A stretch of DNA of 64,000 bases, taken from Kineosporia rhizophila. Lineage in GTDB: Bacteria; Actinomycetota; Actinomycetes; Actinomycetales; Kineosporiaceae. Position 1 is the stretch's first letter. Every line of letters begins with the position of its first letter. Position numbers and translations under genes: made by a program. Location of the stretch: the NCBI RefSeq assembly GCF_021277265.1, contig NZ_JAJSOH010000035.1, positions 1-64,000 on the forward strand. Direction: 5' to 3'. Under the pieces are notes generated by a model, which was not told the origin of the DNA, searched no databases, and worked only from the letters and a program-made list of their open reading frames with translations. Shown one piece after another: positions 17,664-25,912 of the stretch.

Positions 17664-18319
17664 GCTGCCCCGGGACCGGCCCGCAGCCAGGAGAGCACGG
17701 CCAGCACGCGGCGGTTGTCGTCCGACCCGGCCGGGATGTCCAGCTTGCCGAAAATGCTGGCAGCGTAGTTCTCCACGGTCTTGTGGCTGAGGTTGAGCAC
17801 CGACGCCACCCCGGCGTTGGAGCGGCCCTCGGCCATCTGCCGCAGCACCTGGCGCTCGCGCACGGTCAGGGCGGCCAGCGCGTCCTGCCGCCGGGAGTGC
17901 CCGATCAGGCTGTCCACCAGCGTGGTGTCGACCAGTGACTCCCCCGCCGCGAGCCGGACCAGCGCGTCGCGCAGGGTGGCCACGTCGTCCACCCGGTCTT
18001 TCAGCATGTACCCGCGGCCCGAACTGCCGTTGGCGAACAGTTCTGCCGCATAGGTGGTCTCGGCGTAGGTGGAGAGGATCAGCACACCGATGCCGGGGTC
18101 GATCTCGCGGATCCGGGCGGCCGTCTGCAGGCCCTCCCGGGTGTAGGTCGGGGGCATCCGGATGTCCAGGATGGCCACCTCGGGCCGGGCCTCGGCGATC
18201 CCGGCCAGGAGCTCGTCGCCGTTGCCGGCCTCCAGGCAGACCTCAACCCCCACCTGGCTCAGCAGCAGCCTCAGCCCACCCCGGAAGAGGGTCGAGTCGT
18301 CCGCCATCGCTACCTTCAC
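17660..18319 (-). CDS. NarL/LuxR-type response regulator
   Basis: 219 residues. Receiver domain at residues 1-120 with acidic pair Asp7-Asp8, phosphoacceptor Asp52 in AILDIRMPP, a conserved Ser in VLILSTYAE and the Lys of GYMLKDRV; all switch residues are present. The C-terminal LuxR helix-turn-helix reads LTVRERQVLRQMAEGRSNAG followed by LSHKTVENYAASIFGKL. It lies 46 bases after the His-less histidine kinase gene and after a second kinase gene, all on one strand, so it is the obvious partner of both. Being the only regulator for two complementary-defective kinases, it is probably phosphorylated through the second one. Confidence 0.95.
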   Translation of the reverse strand: MKVAMADDSTLFRGGLRLLLSQVGVEVCLEAGNGDELLAGIAEARPEVAILDIRMPPTYTREGLQTAARIREIDPGIGVLILSTYAETTYAAELFANGSSGRGYMLKDRVDDVATLRDALVRLAAGESLVDTTLVDSLIGHSRRQDALAALTVRERQVLRQMAEGRSNAGVASVLNLSHKTVENYAASIFGKLDIPAGSDDNRRVLAVLSWLRAGPGAA

Positions 18320-18365
18320 ACCGGCCTCCGGTTCCCGCGTAGTTCTGTCACTGGTCGCTCTTCGG

Positions 18366-20204
18366 TCATCGGTAGGGGATCTCCGCCGTCAACGTGGTCC
18401 CGGCCCCGGCCGGGCTGTCCAGGTGCAGCGTGCCGCCGCCGGCCAGCACCCGTTCGCTGAGCCCGCTGAGCCCGGTGCCGGCGCCCAGGTCGGCCCCGCC
18501 GCACCCGTCGTCCTCGATGGTCAGGCGCAGGCTGTCGCCGGTGTCCGCGCCGTGGACCGCGATCCGGGTGGCCTCGGCGTGCCGCACCGCGTTGGTGATC
18601 GCCTCGGCCGCGACGAAGTAACCGGCCACCTGCACCGGCATCGGCAGCCCGTGCTCGGGCAGGTCGACGTCGACGGTGACCGGCTGGGCGGCGCCGATCC
18701 GGCGGACCGCCTCGGCCAGGCCGACCTGGTCGAGGATCGAGGGGTGCAGGCCGGCCGCGATCTCGCGCAGCTCGCCCACGGTCAGGCTCAGCTGCTCGGA
18801 GGCGTACTCCTGGGCGGCCCGGATCTCGCCGACCGGCTCGGCCCGGATCTGCTCGAGCAGCTCGCGCACCCGGCGCAGGGCCCCGTCGTCGAGGTCCTTC
18901 TCGAGCGCCTGACGCTCGGCCAGCTGGGCTGCCACGATCCGGGCGTGCGAGGCCCGCACCAGTTCCAGCTGGGCCCGGGCCTCCACCTGGAGCCGGGCGT
19001 TCTCGATGGCCAGCCCGGCCGCCGAGCCGACCGCCTCGACCAGGTCGGGGTAGCGCCACAGCGCCTGGTCGGCCCGGATCATCGCCAGCCGGGCGCCGTT
19101 GGTCGAGGTGATCGGCAGCAGCAGGCCGTTCTCACCGCTCTCCGCCCCCGGCTCGGCCGAGGTGGCGCCGTGCCGGTCCACGTAGGCCCCGATCTCCGCC
19201 GCCCAGTAGTGGATCTCCAGCCCGGGATCGGCCAGCACCTCGCGGAAGGCGGCCTCCAGGCGTTCCGGCGTGCGGTCGACCCGGAGCCGCGGCAGCAGGT
19301 CGGCGATCACGACGCTGGTCAGGCGCCGGCGCACGGTGGCGATCACGAAGGCCACCGGCACGGTGAGCAGCAGCAGGGTCTGGACCACCAGGATGTCCTC
19401 GCGCAGCTCACCGCGAACCCCCAGCCGCTGGGCGAACGACACGGCCGTGCTGGCGGTACCGGCGAGCGCGGCGGCGGCGGCCACCGGCAGGATCAGCTTG
19501 CGGTCCAGGCCGCGGATGCGCCGGCTGCGGCGGACCCAGAGCACCAGGAAGGCGACGGTCAGCAGCAGCTCACCGGCCGAGGACAGGTAGGTGAGCCAGC
19601 GGTGCAGGCCGGGGTCGCCCGGCACCATCGGCCACCAGGCCGTCCCGGCCCCGCGGTGGGTGGCCAGGTCGGAGCTGATCGCCACGACCAGGCGGCCGAC
19701 CAGCAGCCAGGCGGTGAGGGCGAGAAGGACCCGGCGCTCGGCCCGGCCGACCGTGGAGTGGTCGGGGTAGGCGTAGATCGCCCAGGCCGCGAGCAGCAGG
19801 GTGAGCGGGCCGGCCAGGAAGGCGATGAGGTGGTAGTCGCCCCGGCTGATCTCGGAGATCCAGCTCAGCGGCCAGACGCAGCCGGCCACGACCAGGGCCC
19901 GGCCGGCGTTCAGCTGGCCCGGCTCGCGGGAGAGGATCACGCCGGCCGCGACCAGCGCCCCGGCGAAGGCCACCACCGGGGCCGCGAGCTCGGGGCTCTC
20001 GGACCAGATCGAGGTGGTGCCGAGCGAGGCCAGCAGCGTGACCAGTGAGCCGGCCAGCACCGCCCCCAGCCAGGGCACCGGGCGGGGCCGGCCGACCGGC
20101 GGGCCGGCACCGCCCCCCGGCCGTCCGGGGAACCCCGGTGACCTGGGCGCCGAGGAACGCCGGACGACCCCGGCGAGCCTGGCGGCCCTGGTGTTGGCTG
20201 ACAA
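18366..20204 (-). CDS. Membrane histidine kinase homologue lacking the phosphoacceptor His, ATP-binding domain intact
   Basis: 612 residues from a TTG start with GAGG six bases upstream. The N-terminal half has about eight membrane helices; a GAF-like soluble region follows (around 330-410, ending GLAIENARL), then the HisKA_3-type dimerisation helix and a HATPase domain. In the dimerisation motif, where family members read DLHDG, this protein reads DLDDG: Asp439 replaces the phosphorylated histidine (codon GAC, plus bases 18888-18890). The catalytic domain is intact: N-box EAITNAVRHA with Asn538, G1 box IEDDGCGG and G2 box GTGLSGLSER. It should bind ATP but cannot autophosphorylate on His. 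It sits between the partner kinase gene and the response regulator gene. Confidence 0.9.
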   Translation of the reverse strand: MSANTRAARLAGVVRRSSAPRSPGFPGRPGGGAGPPVGRPRPVPWLGAVLAGSLVTLLASLGTTSIWSESPELAAPVVAFAGALVAAGVILSREPGQLNAGRALVVAGCVWPLSWISEISRGDYHLIAFLAGPLTLLLAAWAIYAYPDHSTVGRAERRVLLALTAWLLVGRLVVAISSDLATHRGAGTAWWPMVPGDPGLHRWLTYLSSAGELLLTVAFLVLWVRRSRRIRGLDRKLILPVAAAAALAGTASTAVSFAQRLGVRGELREDILVVQTLLLLTVPVAFVIATVRRRLTSVVIADLLPRLRVDRTPERLEAAFREVLADPGLEIHYWAAEIGAYVDRHGATSAEPGAESGENGLLLPITSTNGARLAMIRADQALWRYPDLVEAVGSAAGLAIENARLQVEARAQLELVRASHARIVAAQLAERQALEKDLDDGALRRVRELLEQIRAEPVGEIRAAQEYASEQLSLTVGELREIAAGLHPSILDQVGLAEAVRRIGAAQPVTVDVDLPEHGLPMPVQVAGYFVAAEAITNAVRHAEATRIAVHGADTGDSLRLTIEDDGCGGADLGAGTGLSGLSERVLAGGGTLHLDSPAGAGTTLTAEIPYR

Positions 20205-20359
20205 TCCGTACCTCGCGCCCGCAGGTGGGCAAAGGTTCCCCGAACCAGCCGCTCAGGGAACGACAGTGACTGGACAGCATCAGAGAGTATCGGCTGCCCG
20301 GCGCAATGACCCCATCCAGGACGGATCTCCTCGGCTTTTGGCGCAGCGTGACCGGCCCC

Positions 20360-22135
20360 TCAGGTGCAGGGGATGGCCGCGACCATCAGTGAGCCGCCGC
20401 GGGCCAGGGTGGAGATCATGACGTCCCCGCCCAGCGCCCGCACCCGGTCGAGCATGCCGGGAAGCTCGGCGTCGAGCCGCAACTGGGCCGGGCGCCGGGC
20501 TTCGTCCTCGACCTCGATGGTGAGCACTCCGTCGGCCTCGTGGCCGCGGATGCTGACCCGTGAGACGTCCGCCGCCCCCTTCAGGGCGGCGCAGATCAGG
20601 TAGTAGGCGGTCTCCTCGGTGGCGGCGGGGAAGCGCCCGGCGGGCAGGCTGGCCTCCACGGCCACCGACTGCTGGTCGGCCACCGCGCCGACCGCCGCCG
20701 ACAGCCCGGCCTGGCTGAGCACCGCCGGATGGATGCCGCGGGCCAGGTCGCGCAGTTCGTTCAGGGCCAGCGCGATCTCGTGGTTCATCCGGCGCAGCCG
20801 CTCCCGGGCCGGGCCGGGCAGGCCCGGGTGGTCGGAGGCGGCCAGCACCAGGCGCAGGGCCAGCAGTCGCTGCTGGGCGCCGTCGTGCAGGTCGCGCTCG
20901 ACCCGCCGGCGCTCGGCCACCCCGGCCTGCACCGCCTGCATCCGCAGGGCCCGGACCTGGCTGAGCCGCCCCAGCACGGCGGCCTGCAACTGGGCGTTCT
21001 CCAGGGCCAGACCACTGGCCGCCAAGGCGTTCGAGAGCACCAGCGGATGCCGGCTGAGCGCCGGGTCGGCGTCGATCACCGCCAGCGGGCCACCGGTCGG
21101 CGCGGTCACCGGCAGCACCAGCCGGTCCGCATCGGCCGGGGGCCCGGCCGGGGCCCCGGTGACGTCGACGTGGGTGTTCAGTTCGGGGGCCCAGTAGCGC
21201 ACCCGGAGGGTGGCGTCGCGCAGGGCCGTGCGCAGAGCGGTCTGCACCGCCTCGGGGGTGGGGCGGCGCTGCAGGAGCTGGATCAGGGTGAGCACGGCGT
21301 TGTCGGCCAGCCGCCGGCGCACCACGCTGATCAGGAAGGCCAGCGGGATGACGGCGAGCACGGCCGGTTGCAGCGCGTACACCCGGTCCATCGTCTGCTC
21401 GGTGAAGCCGAGCAGTTTGGCCACCGGCACCGCGCCGACCGCCACCGCGATCACCGGCGAGGCCGTCGCCATCGGGGTGAGCAGCTCCCGGTCCAGGCCG
21501 CGCATCCGCCGGATCCGGACGATCCACAGCAGCAGGAAGACCCCGATCACGAGCACCTGCACCGGGCGCAGCAGGTGGCCGAGGGCGGTGTTGAACTCCT
21601 GGTCGGCGAACACCGTGAGCCACCAGGTGTCCGCCTCGAAGCCGCGCCACTGCGGCCGCGCGGTGAGCGTCTCGGCCAGGATGCCGCCGACCGCCACGGT
21701 GGCCAGCACCCGCACGAACACCCGCTCCCGCCGGTTCATCAGGGCCGGGTCGGGGTAGCGGAACATCGCCCAGGCGGCCAGCGACAGGGCGAGGTAGCTG
21801 GCCGGCCCGGACAGGAACGGCAGCGGCCCGAACCTCCACTCCTCGCTCCAGCCCAGGGCCCAGAACTGCCCGGCCAGGATCAGCAGCACGGCGGTGCGGC
21901 GGTGCCCGGGCTCGTCGAGCAGGATCACCCCGGCGCCGCTGAACATCGCGGTGAACAGGATGCTGCCCGCCGCCACCTCGGGATAGCGCTGCCAGAGCGG
22001 GCCGAAGATCAGGGCGCCGACCACGGTCAGTACGGCGGTGAGGGCCAGGGTGCGCGACCACTGACGGGTCGGCGAGACCGGGGCCGACCCCGGCTGCCAG
22101 GTCGGGGCCACGGAGCTCGGCGGCACCGCGTTCAC
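20360..22135 (-). CDS. Membrane histidine kinase homologue with intact His but degenerate ATP-binding domain
   Basis: About 591 residues taking GTG 22135 as start; the frame is open further upstream, but that part overlaps the divergent small gene and is compositionally implausible. Architecture mirrors the downstream gene: about eight membrane helices, a GAF-like stretch ending GLALENAQL, a HisKA_3 helix and a HATPase-like end. The phosphoacceptor motif is canonical (ERDLHDGAQQR, His417). The ATP-binding part is not: the N-box position reads AALKGAADVS, with the catalytic Glu and the Asn (Gly520) lost, and the G1 box reads VEDEARRPA without Asp-x-Gly-x-Gly. Only the G2-like PGMLDRVRALGG remains. 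It likely receives phosphate from its neighbour. Start codon uncertain. Confidence 0.85.
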   Translation of the reverse strand: MNAVPPSSVAPTWQPGSAPVSPTRQWSRTLALTAVLTVVGALIFGPLWQRYPEVAAGSILFTAMFSGAGVILLDEPGHRRTAVLLILAGQFWALGWSEEWRFGPLPFLSGPASYLALSLAAWAMFRYPDPALMNRRERVFVRVLATVAVGGILAETLTARPQWRGFEADTWWLTVFADQEFNTALGHLLRPVQVLVIGVFLLLWIVRIRRMRGLDRELLTPMATASPVIAVAVGAVPVAKLLGFTEQTMDRVYALQPAVLAVIPLAFLISVVRRRLADNAVLTLIQLLQRRPTPEAVQTALRTALRDATLRVRYWAPELNTHVDVTGAPAGPPADADRLVLPVTAPTGGPLAVIDADPALSRHPLVLSNALAASGLALENAQLQAAVLGRLSQVRALRMQAVQAGVAERRRVERDLHDGAQQRLLALRLVLAASDHPGLPGPARERLRRMNHEIALALNELRDLARGIHPAVLSQAGLSAAVGAVADQQSVAVEASLPAGRFPAATEETAYYLICAALKGAADVSRVSIRGHEADGVLTIEVEDEARRPAQLRLDAELPGMLDRVRALGGDVMISTLARGGSLMVAAIPCT

Positions 22136-22242
22136 CCTGTTGGCCCAGCCGAATTCGGGCAAGCGGGGTATCCCTGGGCACAGCCCGGGCGGACTCGGCC
22201 GAAAGGGTTGAAGCTGACACCAGCCGGTGCAAGCCTGAGCGC

Positions 22243-22608
22243 ATGCCCACCCTGCGCGGTCCCGGGACCGACGACCGCTTCGACTCCACCGACCTGGACG
22301 ACGTGCGGCTGCGGGTGGTGCTTCCGGTGCTGGAGGGGTTGCTGCGGGAGGGCGAGCTGGAGGCGGTGGATCTGGGCCGCGGACCGGACCGGGAGATCTG
22401 GCTGGCGGTGCGGGCGGCCGGGCAGACCTGGCGCTCGGCCTTCTGGTTCGGCCCCCAGGACGATCCCGCCGAGACGGTGGGCGAGGTGGCCTATTTCCTG
22501 GCCGACCGGCTCGAGGACTGGGTCTGCGCCGACGTGGCCTGGGGTGAGCAGCGGATCGCGGACATCCACATCCCGGCCCGGCGCCGGAACCGGGCGAAGC
22601 AGGACTGA
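22243..22608 (+). CDS. Hypothetical protein, 121 residues
   Basis: ATG 22243, divergent from the kinase operon across a gap of about 107 bp. The protein is soluble and acidic, with a mixed alpha/beta look: DLDDVRLRVVLPVLEGLLREG helix, strands IWLAVRAAGQTWRSAFWFG and a C-terminal basic tail (ARRRNRAK). No signal peptide or membrane helix. I do not recognise the family. A strong terminator follows directly. Confidence 0.6.
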   Translation: MPTLRGPGTDDRFDSTDLDDVRLRVVLPVLEGLLREGELEAVDLGRGPDREIWLAVRAAGQTWRSAFWFGPQDDPAETVGEVAYFLADRLEDWVCADVAWGEQRIADIHIPARRRNRAKQD

Positions 22609-22635
22609 GGCCGCGGTTCCCATCGTCCGAATATA

Positions 22636-22673
22636 GGACGGGCGGGCGACGTCCGACGTCGCCCGCCCGGTCC
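22636..22673. terminator. Hairpin terminator between convergent genes
   Basis: Stem of 15 pairs with one bulge (22636-22650 with 22658-22673) around GTCCGAC, GC-rich throughout. A second, 14-bp perfect palindrome (TACCGGCGCCGGTA, 22680-22693) sits just beyond it, directly before the stop of the minus-strand gene. Together they separate the two convergent genes. Confidence 0.75.
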
Positions 22674-22697
22674 TGGTGGTACCGGCGCCGGTACTGA

Positions 22698-23873
22698 TCA
22701 GCGCACCGACTCCCCGCCCCGCGGTTCGCCGTGCCCGGGCATGCTCGGCACCGCGTCGCGCGGGGTGGAGGCGTCGGACCAGCGCAGCAGCGCACCGATG
22801 CCGTCGTTGAGCCGCGGGGTGCCGTGCTCCAGCACGGTGATCCCGGTCTGCGAGGCCAGCGCGGCCCAGGCCAGAGCCGTGTCGGCGCGCAGCTTCACCG
22901 GCTCGGCGGTGCCCATCGCCCGGACCTCGGCGGCGTCGGTGGCGATCTGCAGAGGCCCGTCGCCGACCCACAGGTGGTAGGTCGAGGACGGGTCGTCGTG
23001 CAGCAGGATCTCCTCCGCCTGCCCGCGGCGCAGCACGTCGACCACTCCGTCCAGCCCGGACACCGCCGTGTCCTGCCGGCCCTCGCCGAGCTCGAAGCGA
23101 TCGGCCAGTTCCGCCTCCCGGGCCTGGCGGTGCTCGTTCAGGCAGGCCTCGACCGCCTCGGCCACCGCCTCGGCGGAGATGCCCTCGGCCCGGCCGCCGG
23201 TGGGCAGTCGCCGGGTGACGGTGGACGCCTCGCTGCCCAGGTGCTTCTGGAAGTGCGAGACCGCGTGGTCCTCCCCGGCCACCATGACCAGTTCGGGGCG
23301 GTGCCGGCGGAACAGCTTCTCCACCGCCTGCGCCACCTCGGCGGCGTTGCGCTCCCAGGAGTCCTCGGCACGGTGCTGGTAGCGCAGGTGCGACCAGCCT
23401 CCGCCGGGAACCTTGCGCAGTTCGTCGTTGCTGCCCTCGATCTCGATCTGCTGCACCGGCTCACCGGTGGCGCCGTGCAGTTCCAGGTCGGCGCCGGCCC
23501 GGTCGATCCGCACCAGCAGGTAGGGCGTGACCCCCTGGTGCGTGCGCACGGCGGGCATCAGCACCGGGGCCGCGTCCCAGGCGGCCACGGCTGCGGACGG
23601 CGGCCGCGGCAGCGGCACGTCCAGCACCAGGCCGTCTTTCTCGGTGGCGATCAGGAGGCGGCCGGGGAACGCCGCACCGTCGCTCTGCAGCGCCGCGCCG
23701 ATCGCGTCGGCGACCGGTTCGGGGGTGCCCTGGCCGGTGAGTTCCCGCCGGGCGTTCTCCCAGCGGGTGGTCACCCCGGCGGCCCCGGCCTCGTCCGGCC
23801 GGGAGGTGTCCAGGGCGACAGTTGCGTATGGGCCGCTGTGATCGAGCAGTCCGTGCCAGTTGTCCAGCTTCAC
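22698..23873 (-). CDS. Bacterial archaeo-eukaryotic release-factor-like protein (baeRF family 2, Rv2629-like)
   Basis: 391 residues, GTG start with GAGAGGAG upstream. The N-terminal domain carries VALDTSRPDEAGAAGVTTRW, and the central region has GGGWSHLRYQHRAEDSWERN followed by a helix and a beta strand LVMVAGEDHAVSHFQKHL. These are features of the bacterial eRF1-like (baeRF) superfamily related to Vms1/ANKZF1 peptidyl-tRNA hydrolases, and close in layout to mycobacterial Rv2629. The eRF1 GGQ motif is not present as such; GGGWSH stands at the equivalent place. Members are suggested to act on stalled ribosomes or peptidyl-tRNA under stress. Function here is inference from family. Confidence 0.75.
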   Translation of the reverse strand: MKLDNWHGLLDHSGPYATVALDTSRPDEAGAAGVTTRWENARRELTGQGTPEPVADAIGAALQSDGAAFPGRLLIATEKDGLVLDVPLPRPPSAAVAAWDAAPVLMPAVRTHQGVTPYLLVRIDRAGADLELHGATGEPVQQIEIEGSNDELRKVPGGGWSHLRYQHRAEDSWERNAAEVAQAVEKLFRRHRPELVMVAGEDHAVSHFQKHLGSEASTVTRRLPTGGRAEGISAEAVAEAVEACLNEHRQAREAELADRFELGEGRQDTAVSGLDGVVDVLRRGQAEEILLHDDPSSTYHLWVGDGPLQIATDAAEVRAMGTAEPVKLRADTALAWAALASQTGITVLEHGTPRLNDGIGALLRWSDASTPRDAVPSMPGHGEPRGGESVR

Positions 23874-23966
23874 GGCGCTCCTCTCCTAGGCGAGCTTGCT
23901 TGCAGCGAAAACCCTAGTGAGCAACGGATGAGGCGCAGTTCCAGCCGACCCTCGGGGAGAACCACC

Positions 23967-24344
23967 TCAGTCGCGGTAGCGGAAACCGTCGAGGAACCGC
24001 CGGAAGACACCTCCCTGGGGAGGCAGCGGGGCCGCCGGCACCGGGGCGGTGCGGCGCTGGGTGGCGACCGGCTGGTCGTAGTCGGTACGGGCGATCGTGT
24101 CGACCACCTGGGCCTCGTCGAAGTTCTCGGAACCGGGCACCGTCGGCACGAACCCGACCAGCACCCCGTTACGCATCACCTGGGCCTCCAGCCCGGCCGA
24201 GCCGTCGGTGTCCCAGATCGCCTCGCGCCCACCGCTGATCCGGATCCAGAGTCCGAACTGGTAGACGCCGGCCTTCTCCATCCGTGCGTCGATGCCTCGT
24301 TCCCGCAGCGCGTTCACCACGCGCCGGGCCCGGTTCTCTTCCAT
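23967..24344 (-). CDS. Hypothetical protein, 125 residues
   Basis: Start taken at ATG 24344 (MEENRARRVVNALRERGIDA). Upstream in-frame codons run into the divergent expansin promoter region and look non-coding. The protein begins with a helix-strand unit resembling small domains that pair with a sheet (GVYQFGLWIRISGGREAIWD), continues with VLVGFVPTVPGSENFD and ends in a Pro/Ala-rich linker and an aromatic tail (FRRFLDGFRYRD). No signal peptide. I do not recognise a family. Confidence 0.6.
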   Translation of the reverse strand: MEENRARRVVNALRERGIDARMEKAGVYQFGLWIRISGGREAIWDTDGSAGLEAQVMRNGVLVGFVPTVPGSENFDEAQVVDTIARTDYDQPVATQRRTAPVPAAPLPPQGGVFRRFLDGFRYRD

Positions 24345-24466
24345 GCCGGCCAACGTAACGCGCAGTTCCTGGGAAACACCTGGATGTTGTCCGCAAAGCC
24401 GATCGGGGATTTCCTTAACCCCGGCCGAAGGTGCACCTGACACCAGCCCCTCCAGGATCTGCCGAC

Positions 24467-25459
24467 GTGTCGCGAAAGAAGATCGATGTCCGGCCGGCCG
24501 CCGCCCTGGTGGCGTTCGCCGTCGTGGTGGTGACCGGAGGCGTCTTCTACGCCCAGTCCGGCACCAGCACCGACGCCTCCCTGGTGCTGTCCCGCCCCGA
24601 CCTGGCGATCAGCACGCAGCAGGCCCAGGCGCCGCAGGAGGCCCCCGACCTCGGGGCCACCCCCACCCCGTCCGCCGACGCCACCCCGGACAGCGACACC
24701 TCCGAGGCGGCCGAGCCGGTGCTCAAGGCCGCCCAGACCTCGGCCACGAAGAAGCCCGAACCGAAGAAGAAGCCCGAACCCGCCAAGCCGGAGAAGAACG
24801 CCGCAGCCGGCCCCGGCTCGACCGACGCGGTGGTCGCCCGCAGCGCCGCGAACGACCGCATCAAGTTCGGCGAGAAGTACTCCGGCATCGCCACTTTCTA
24901 CGGGGCCACCGGGGCGGGCAACTGCTCCTACGAGCCCACCGGCGACCTGATGGTGGCCGCCATGAACGAGCAGGACTACCAGGGCTCGCAGGCCTGCGGC
25001 AGCTTCGTGGACGTGACCGGCCCGAAGGGCAACACCGTGCGGGTGAAGATCGTCGACCGCTGCCCGGAGTGCGCCCCCGGCCACATCGACCTCTCCGCCG
25101 AGGCCTTCGCCGAGCTGGCCGAGCCGGTGCAGGGCCGGATCGACATCAGCTGGAAGCTGGTCAGCCCCAGCGTGTCCGGCCCGGTGAAGTACGTGTATAA
25201 GGACGGCTCGTCCCAGTGGTGGTGCAGCATCCAGGTGCGCAACCACCGCAACCCGATCCGCTCGGTCGAACTCAAGGGCAAGAACGGCTGGGTCGCCCTG
25301 CCCCGCGAGATGCACAACTACTTCACCTCTGCCAACGGCGAGGGCTGCGGCGGCCAGGTCCGGATCACCGATGTGCAGGGGAACCGGCTCACCGACAGCG
25401 GCATCCAGGTGAACCCGAACCAGGAGCAGGCCGGCGCCCAGCAGCTCCCGGCCGCCTGA
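24467..25459 (+). CDS. Expansin-like secreted protein (DPBB plus CBM63-type domain)
   Basis: 330 residues from GTG 24467 (AGGA upstream); an in-frame GTG at 24431 is the alternative. An N-terminal hydrophobic segment (LVAFAVVVVTGGVFY) acts as signal or anchor, followed by a disordered linker rich in Thr, Pro, Lys and Glu (residues 30-115). The six-stranded double-psi beta-barrel then starts with GIATFYGATGAGNCSY, with the conserved acidic end VDRCPECAPGHIDLS. The second domain has the aromatic platform WWCSIQVRNHRNPI and VELKGKNGWVALPREMHNYF. Bacterial expansins loosen cellulose or bind peptidoglycan without hydrolysis. This fits a soil or plant-associated lifestyle. Confidence 0.88.
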   Translation: MSRKKIDVRPAAALVAFAVVVVTGGVFYAQSGTSTDASLVLSRPDLAISTQQAQAPQEAPDLGATPTPSADATPDSDTSEAAEPVLKAAQTSATKKPEPKKKPEPAKPEKNAAAGPGSTDAVVARSAANDRIKFGEKYSGIATFYGATGAGNCSYEPTGDLMVAAMNEQDYQGSQACGSFVDVTGPKGNTVRVKIVDRCPECAPGHIDLSAEAFAELAEPVQGRIDISWKLVSPSVSGPVKYVYKDGSSQWWCSIQVRNHRNPIRSVELKGKNGWVALPREMHNYFTSANGEGCGGQVRITDVQGNRLTDSGIQVNPNQEQAGAQQLPAA

Positions 25460-25480
25460 ACCGTCTGAACCACCCCGACA

Positions 25481-25513
25481 ACGACCCGGCTCCCCGCAGA
25501 GGGGAGCCGGGTC
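25481..25513 (+). terminator. Hairpin terminator after the expansin gene
   Basis: Perfect 14-bp stem (25481-25494 with 25500-25513), loop GCAGA, followed by a T-richer tail (TCCTTCGTTT). Confidence 0.9.
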
Positions 25514-25529
25514 GTCCTTCGTTTGCCTC

Positions 25530-25557
25530 CTTGACGTATGCCTATATGGGAATACGA
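25530..25557 (+). promoter_or_regulatory. Leaderless-type promoter with overlapping dyad operator for the arsR gene
   Basis: TTGACG (25530-25535) and TACGAT (25552-25557) are separated by 16 bases and form a good sigma-70 type promoter. Seven bases further is the ATG at 25565, close to the expected transcription start, and no Shine-Dalgarno lies at proper distance, so the mRNA is probably leaderless. A 20-bp imperfect dyad (25535-25554, half-sites GTATGCCTAT and GTATTCCCAT) covers the spacer and the -10 box. It is well placed for autorepression by the ArsR protein. Confidence 0.65.
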
Positions 25558-25564
25558 TGAGGTC

Positions 25565-25912
25565 ATGGCGAGGGCAGCGACAACGACAGATGCATTCAAC
25601 GCGGTGGCCGAGCCGCGCCGGCGGCAGATCCTGGAACTGCTGGCGCAGGGGGAACGACCGGTGGGTGAGCTGGCCGGGCTGACCGAACTGGCCCAGCCGG
25701 TGGTCTCGAAGCACCTGCGGGTCCTGCGCGAGGTCGGGCTGGTCACCGTGCGGGAGGTCGGACGGCAGCGGGTCTACCGCCTCGATGTCGCTCCACTGGG
25801 CGAGATCCGCACCTGGCTCTCGTCTTTCGAGCAGCTCTGGCAGGAGCGGTTCGACGCGCTGGACACCGTGCTCGAAGAACTGATCACCGAGGAAAAGGGG
25901 CAGGGACGATGA
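25565..25912 (+). CDS. ArsR-family winged-helix regulator
   Basis: 115 residues. Winged helix with FNAVAEPRRRQILELLAQGE, recognition region LTELAQPVVSKHLRVLREVGLV and wing TVREVGRQRVYRLD. No ArsR metal-binding cysteines are present, as in the AHSA1-linked subfamily (SdpR/YczG type), which does not respond to metals. The stop overlaps the start of the downstream AHSA1/SRPBCC gene (ATGA), a very common pair in actinobacteria. ATG 25565 is favoured over an earlier ATG at 25538 because the promoter and operator cover 25530-25557. Confidence 0.92.
   Translation: MARAATTTDAFNAVAEPRRRQILELLAQGERPVGELAGLTELAQPVVSKHLRVLREVGLVTVREVGRQRVYRLDVAPLGEIRTWLSSFEQLWQERFDALDTVLEELITEEKGQGR

Noticed and set aside
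18162..20048. 628-codon plus-strand frame opposite the His-less kinase
   Set aside because: Antisense shadow with biased composition and no domain features.
22136..22795. N-terminal extension of the kinase gene that ends at 20360
   Set aside because: It overlaps the divergent gene at 22243-22608 and is Pro/Arg-rich without membrane helices; the GTG at 22135 starts just before the hydrophobic part.
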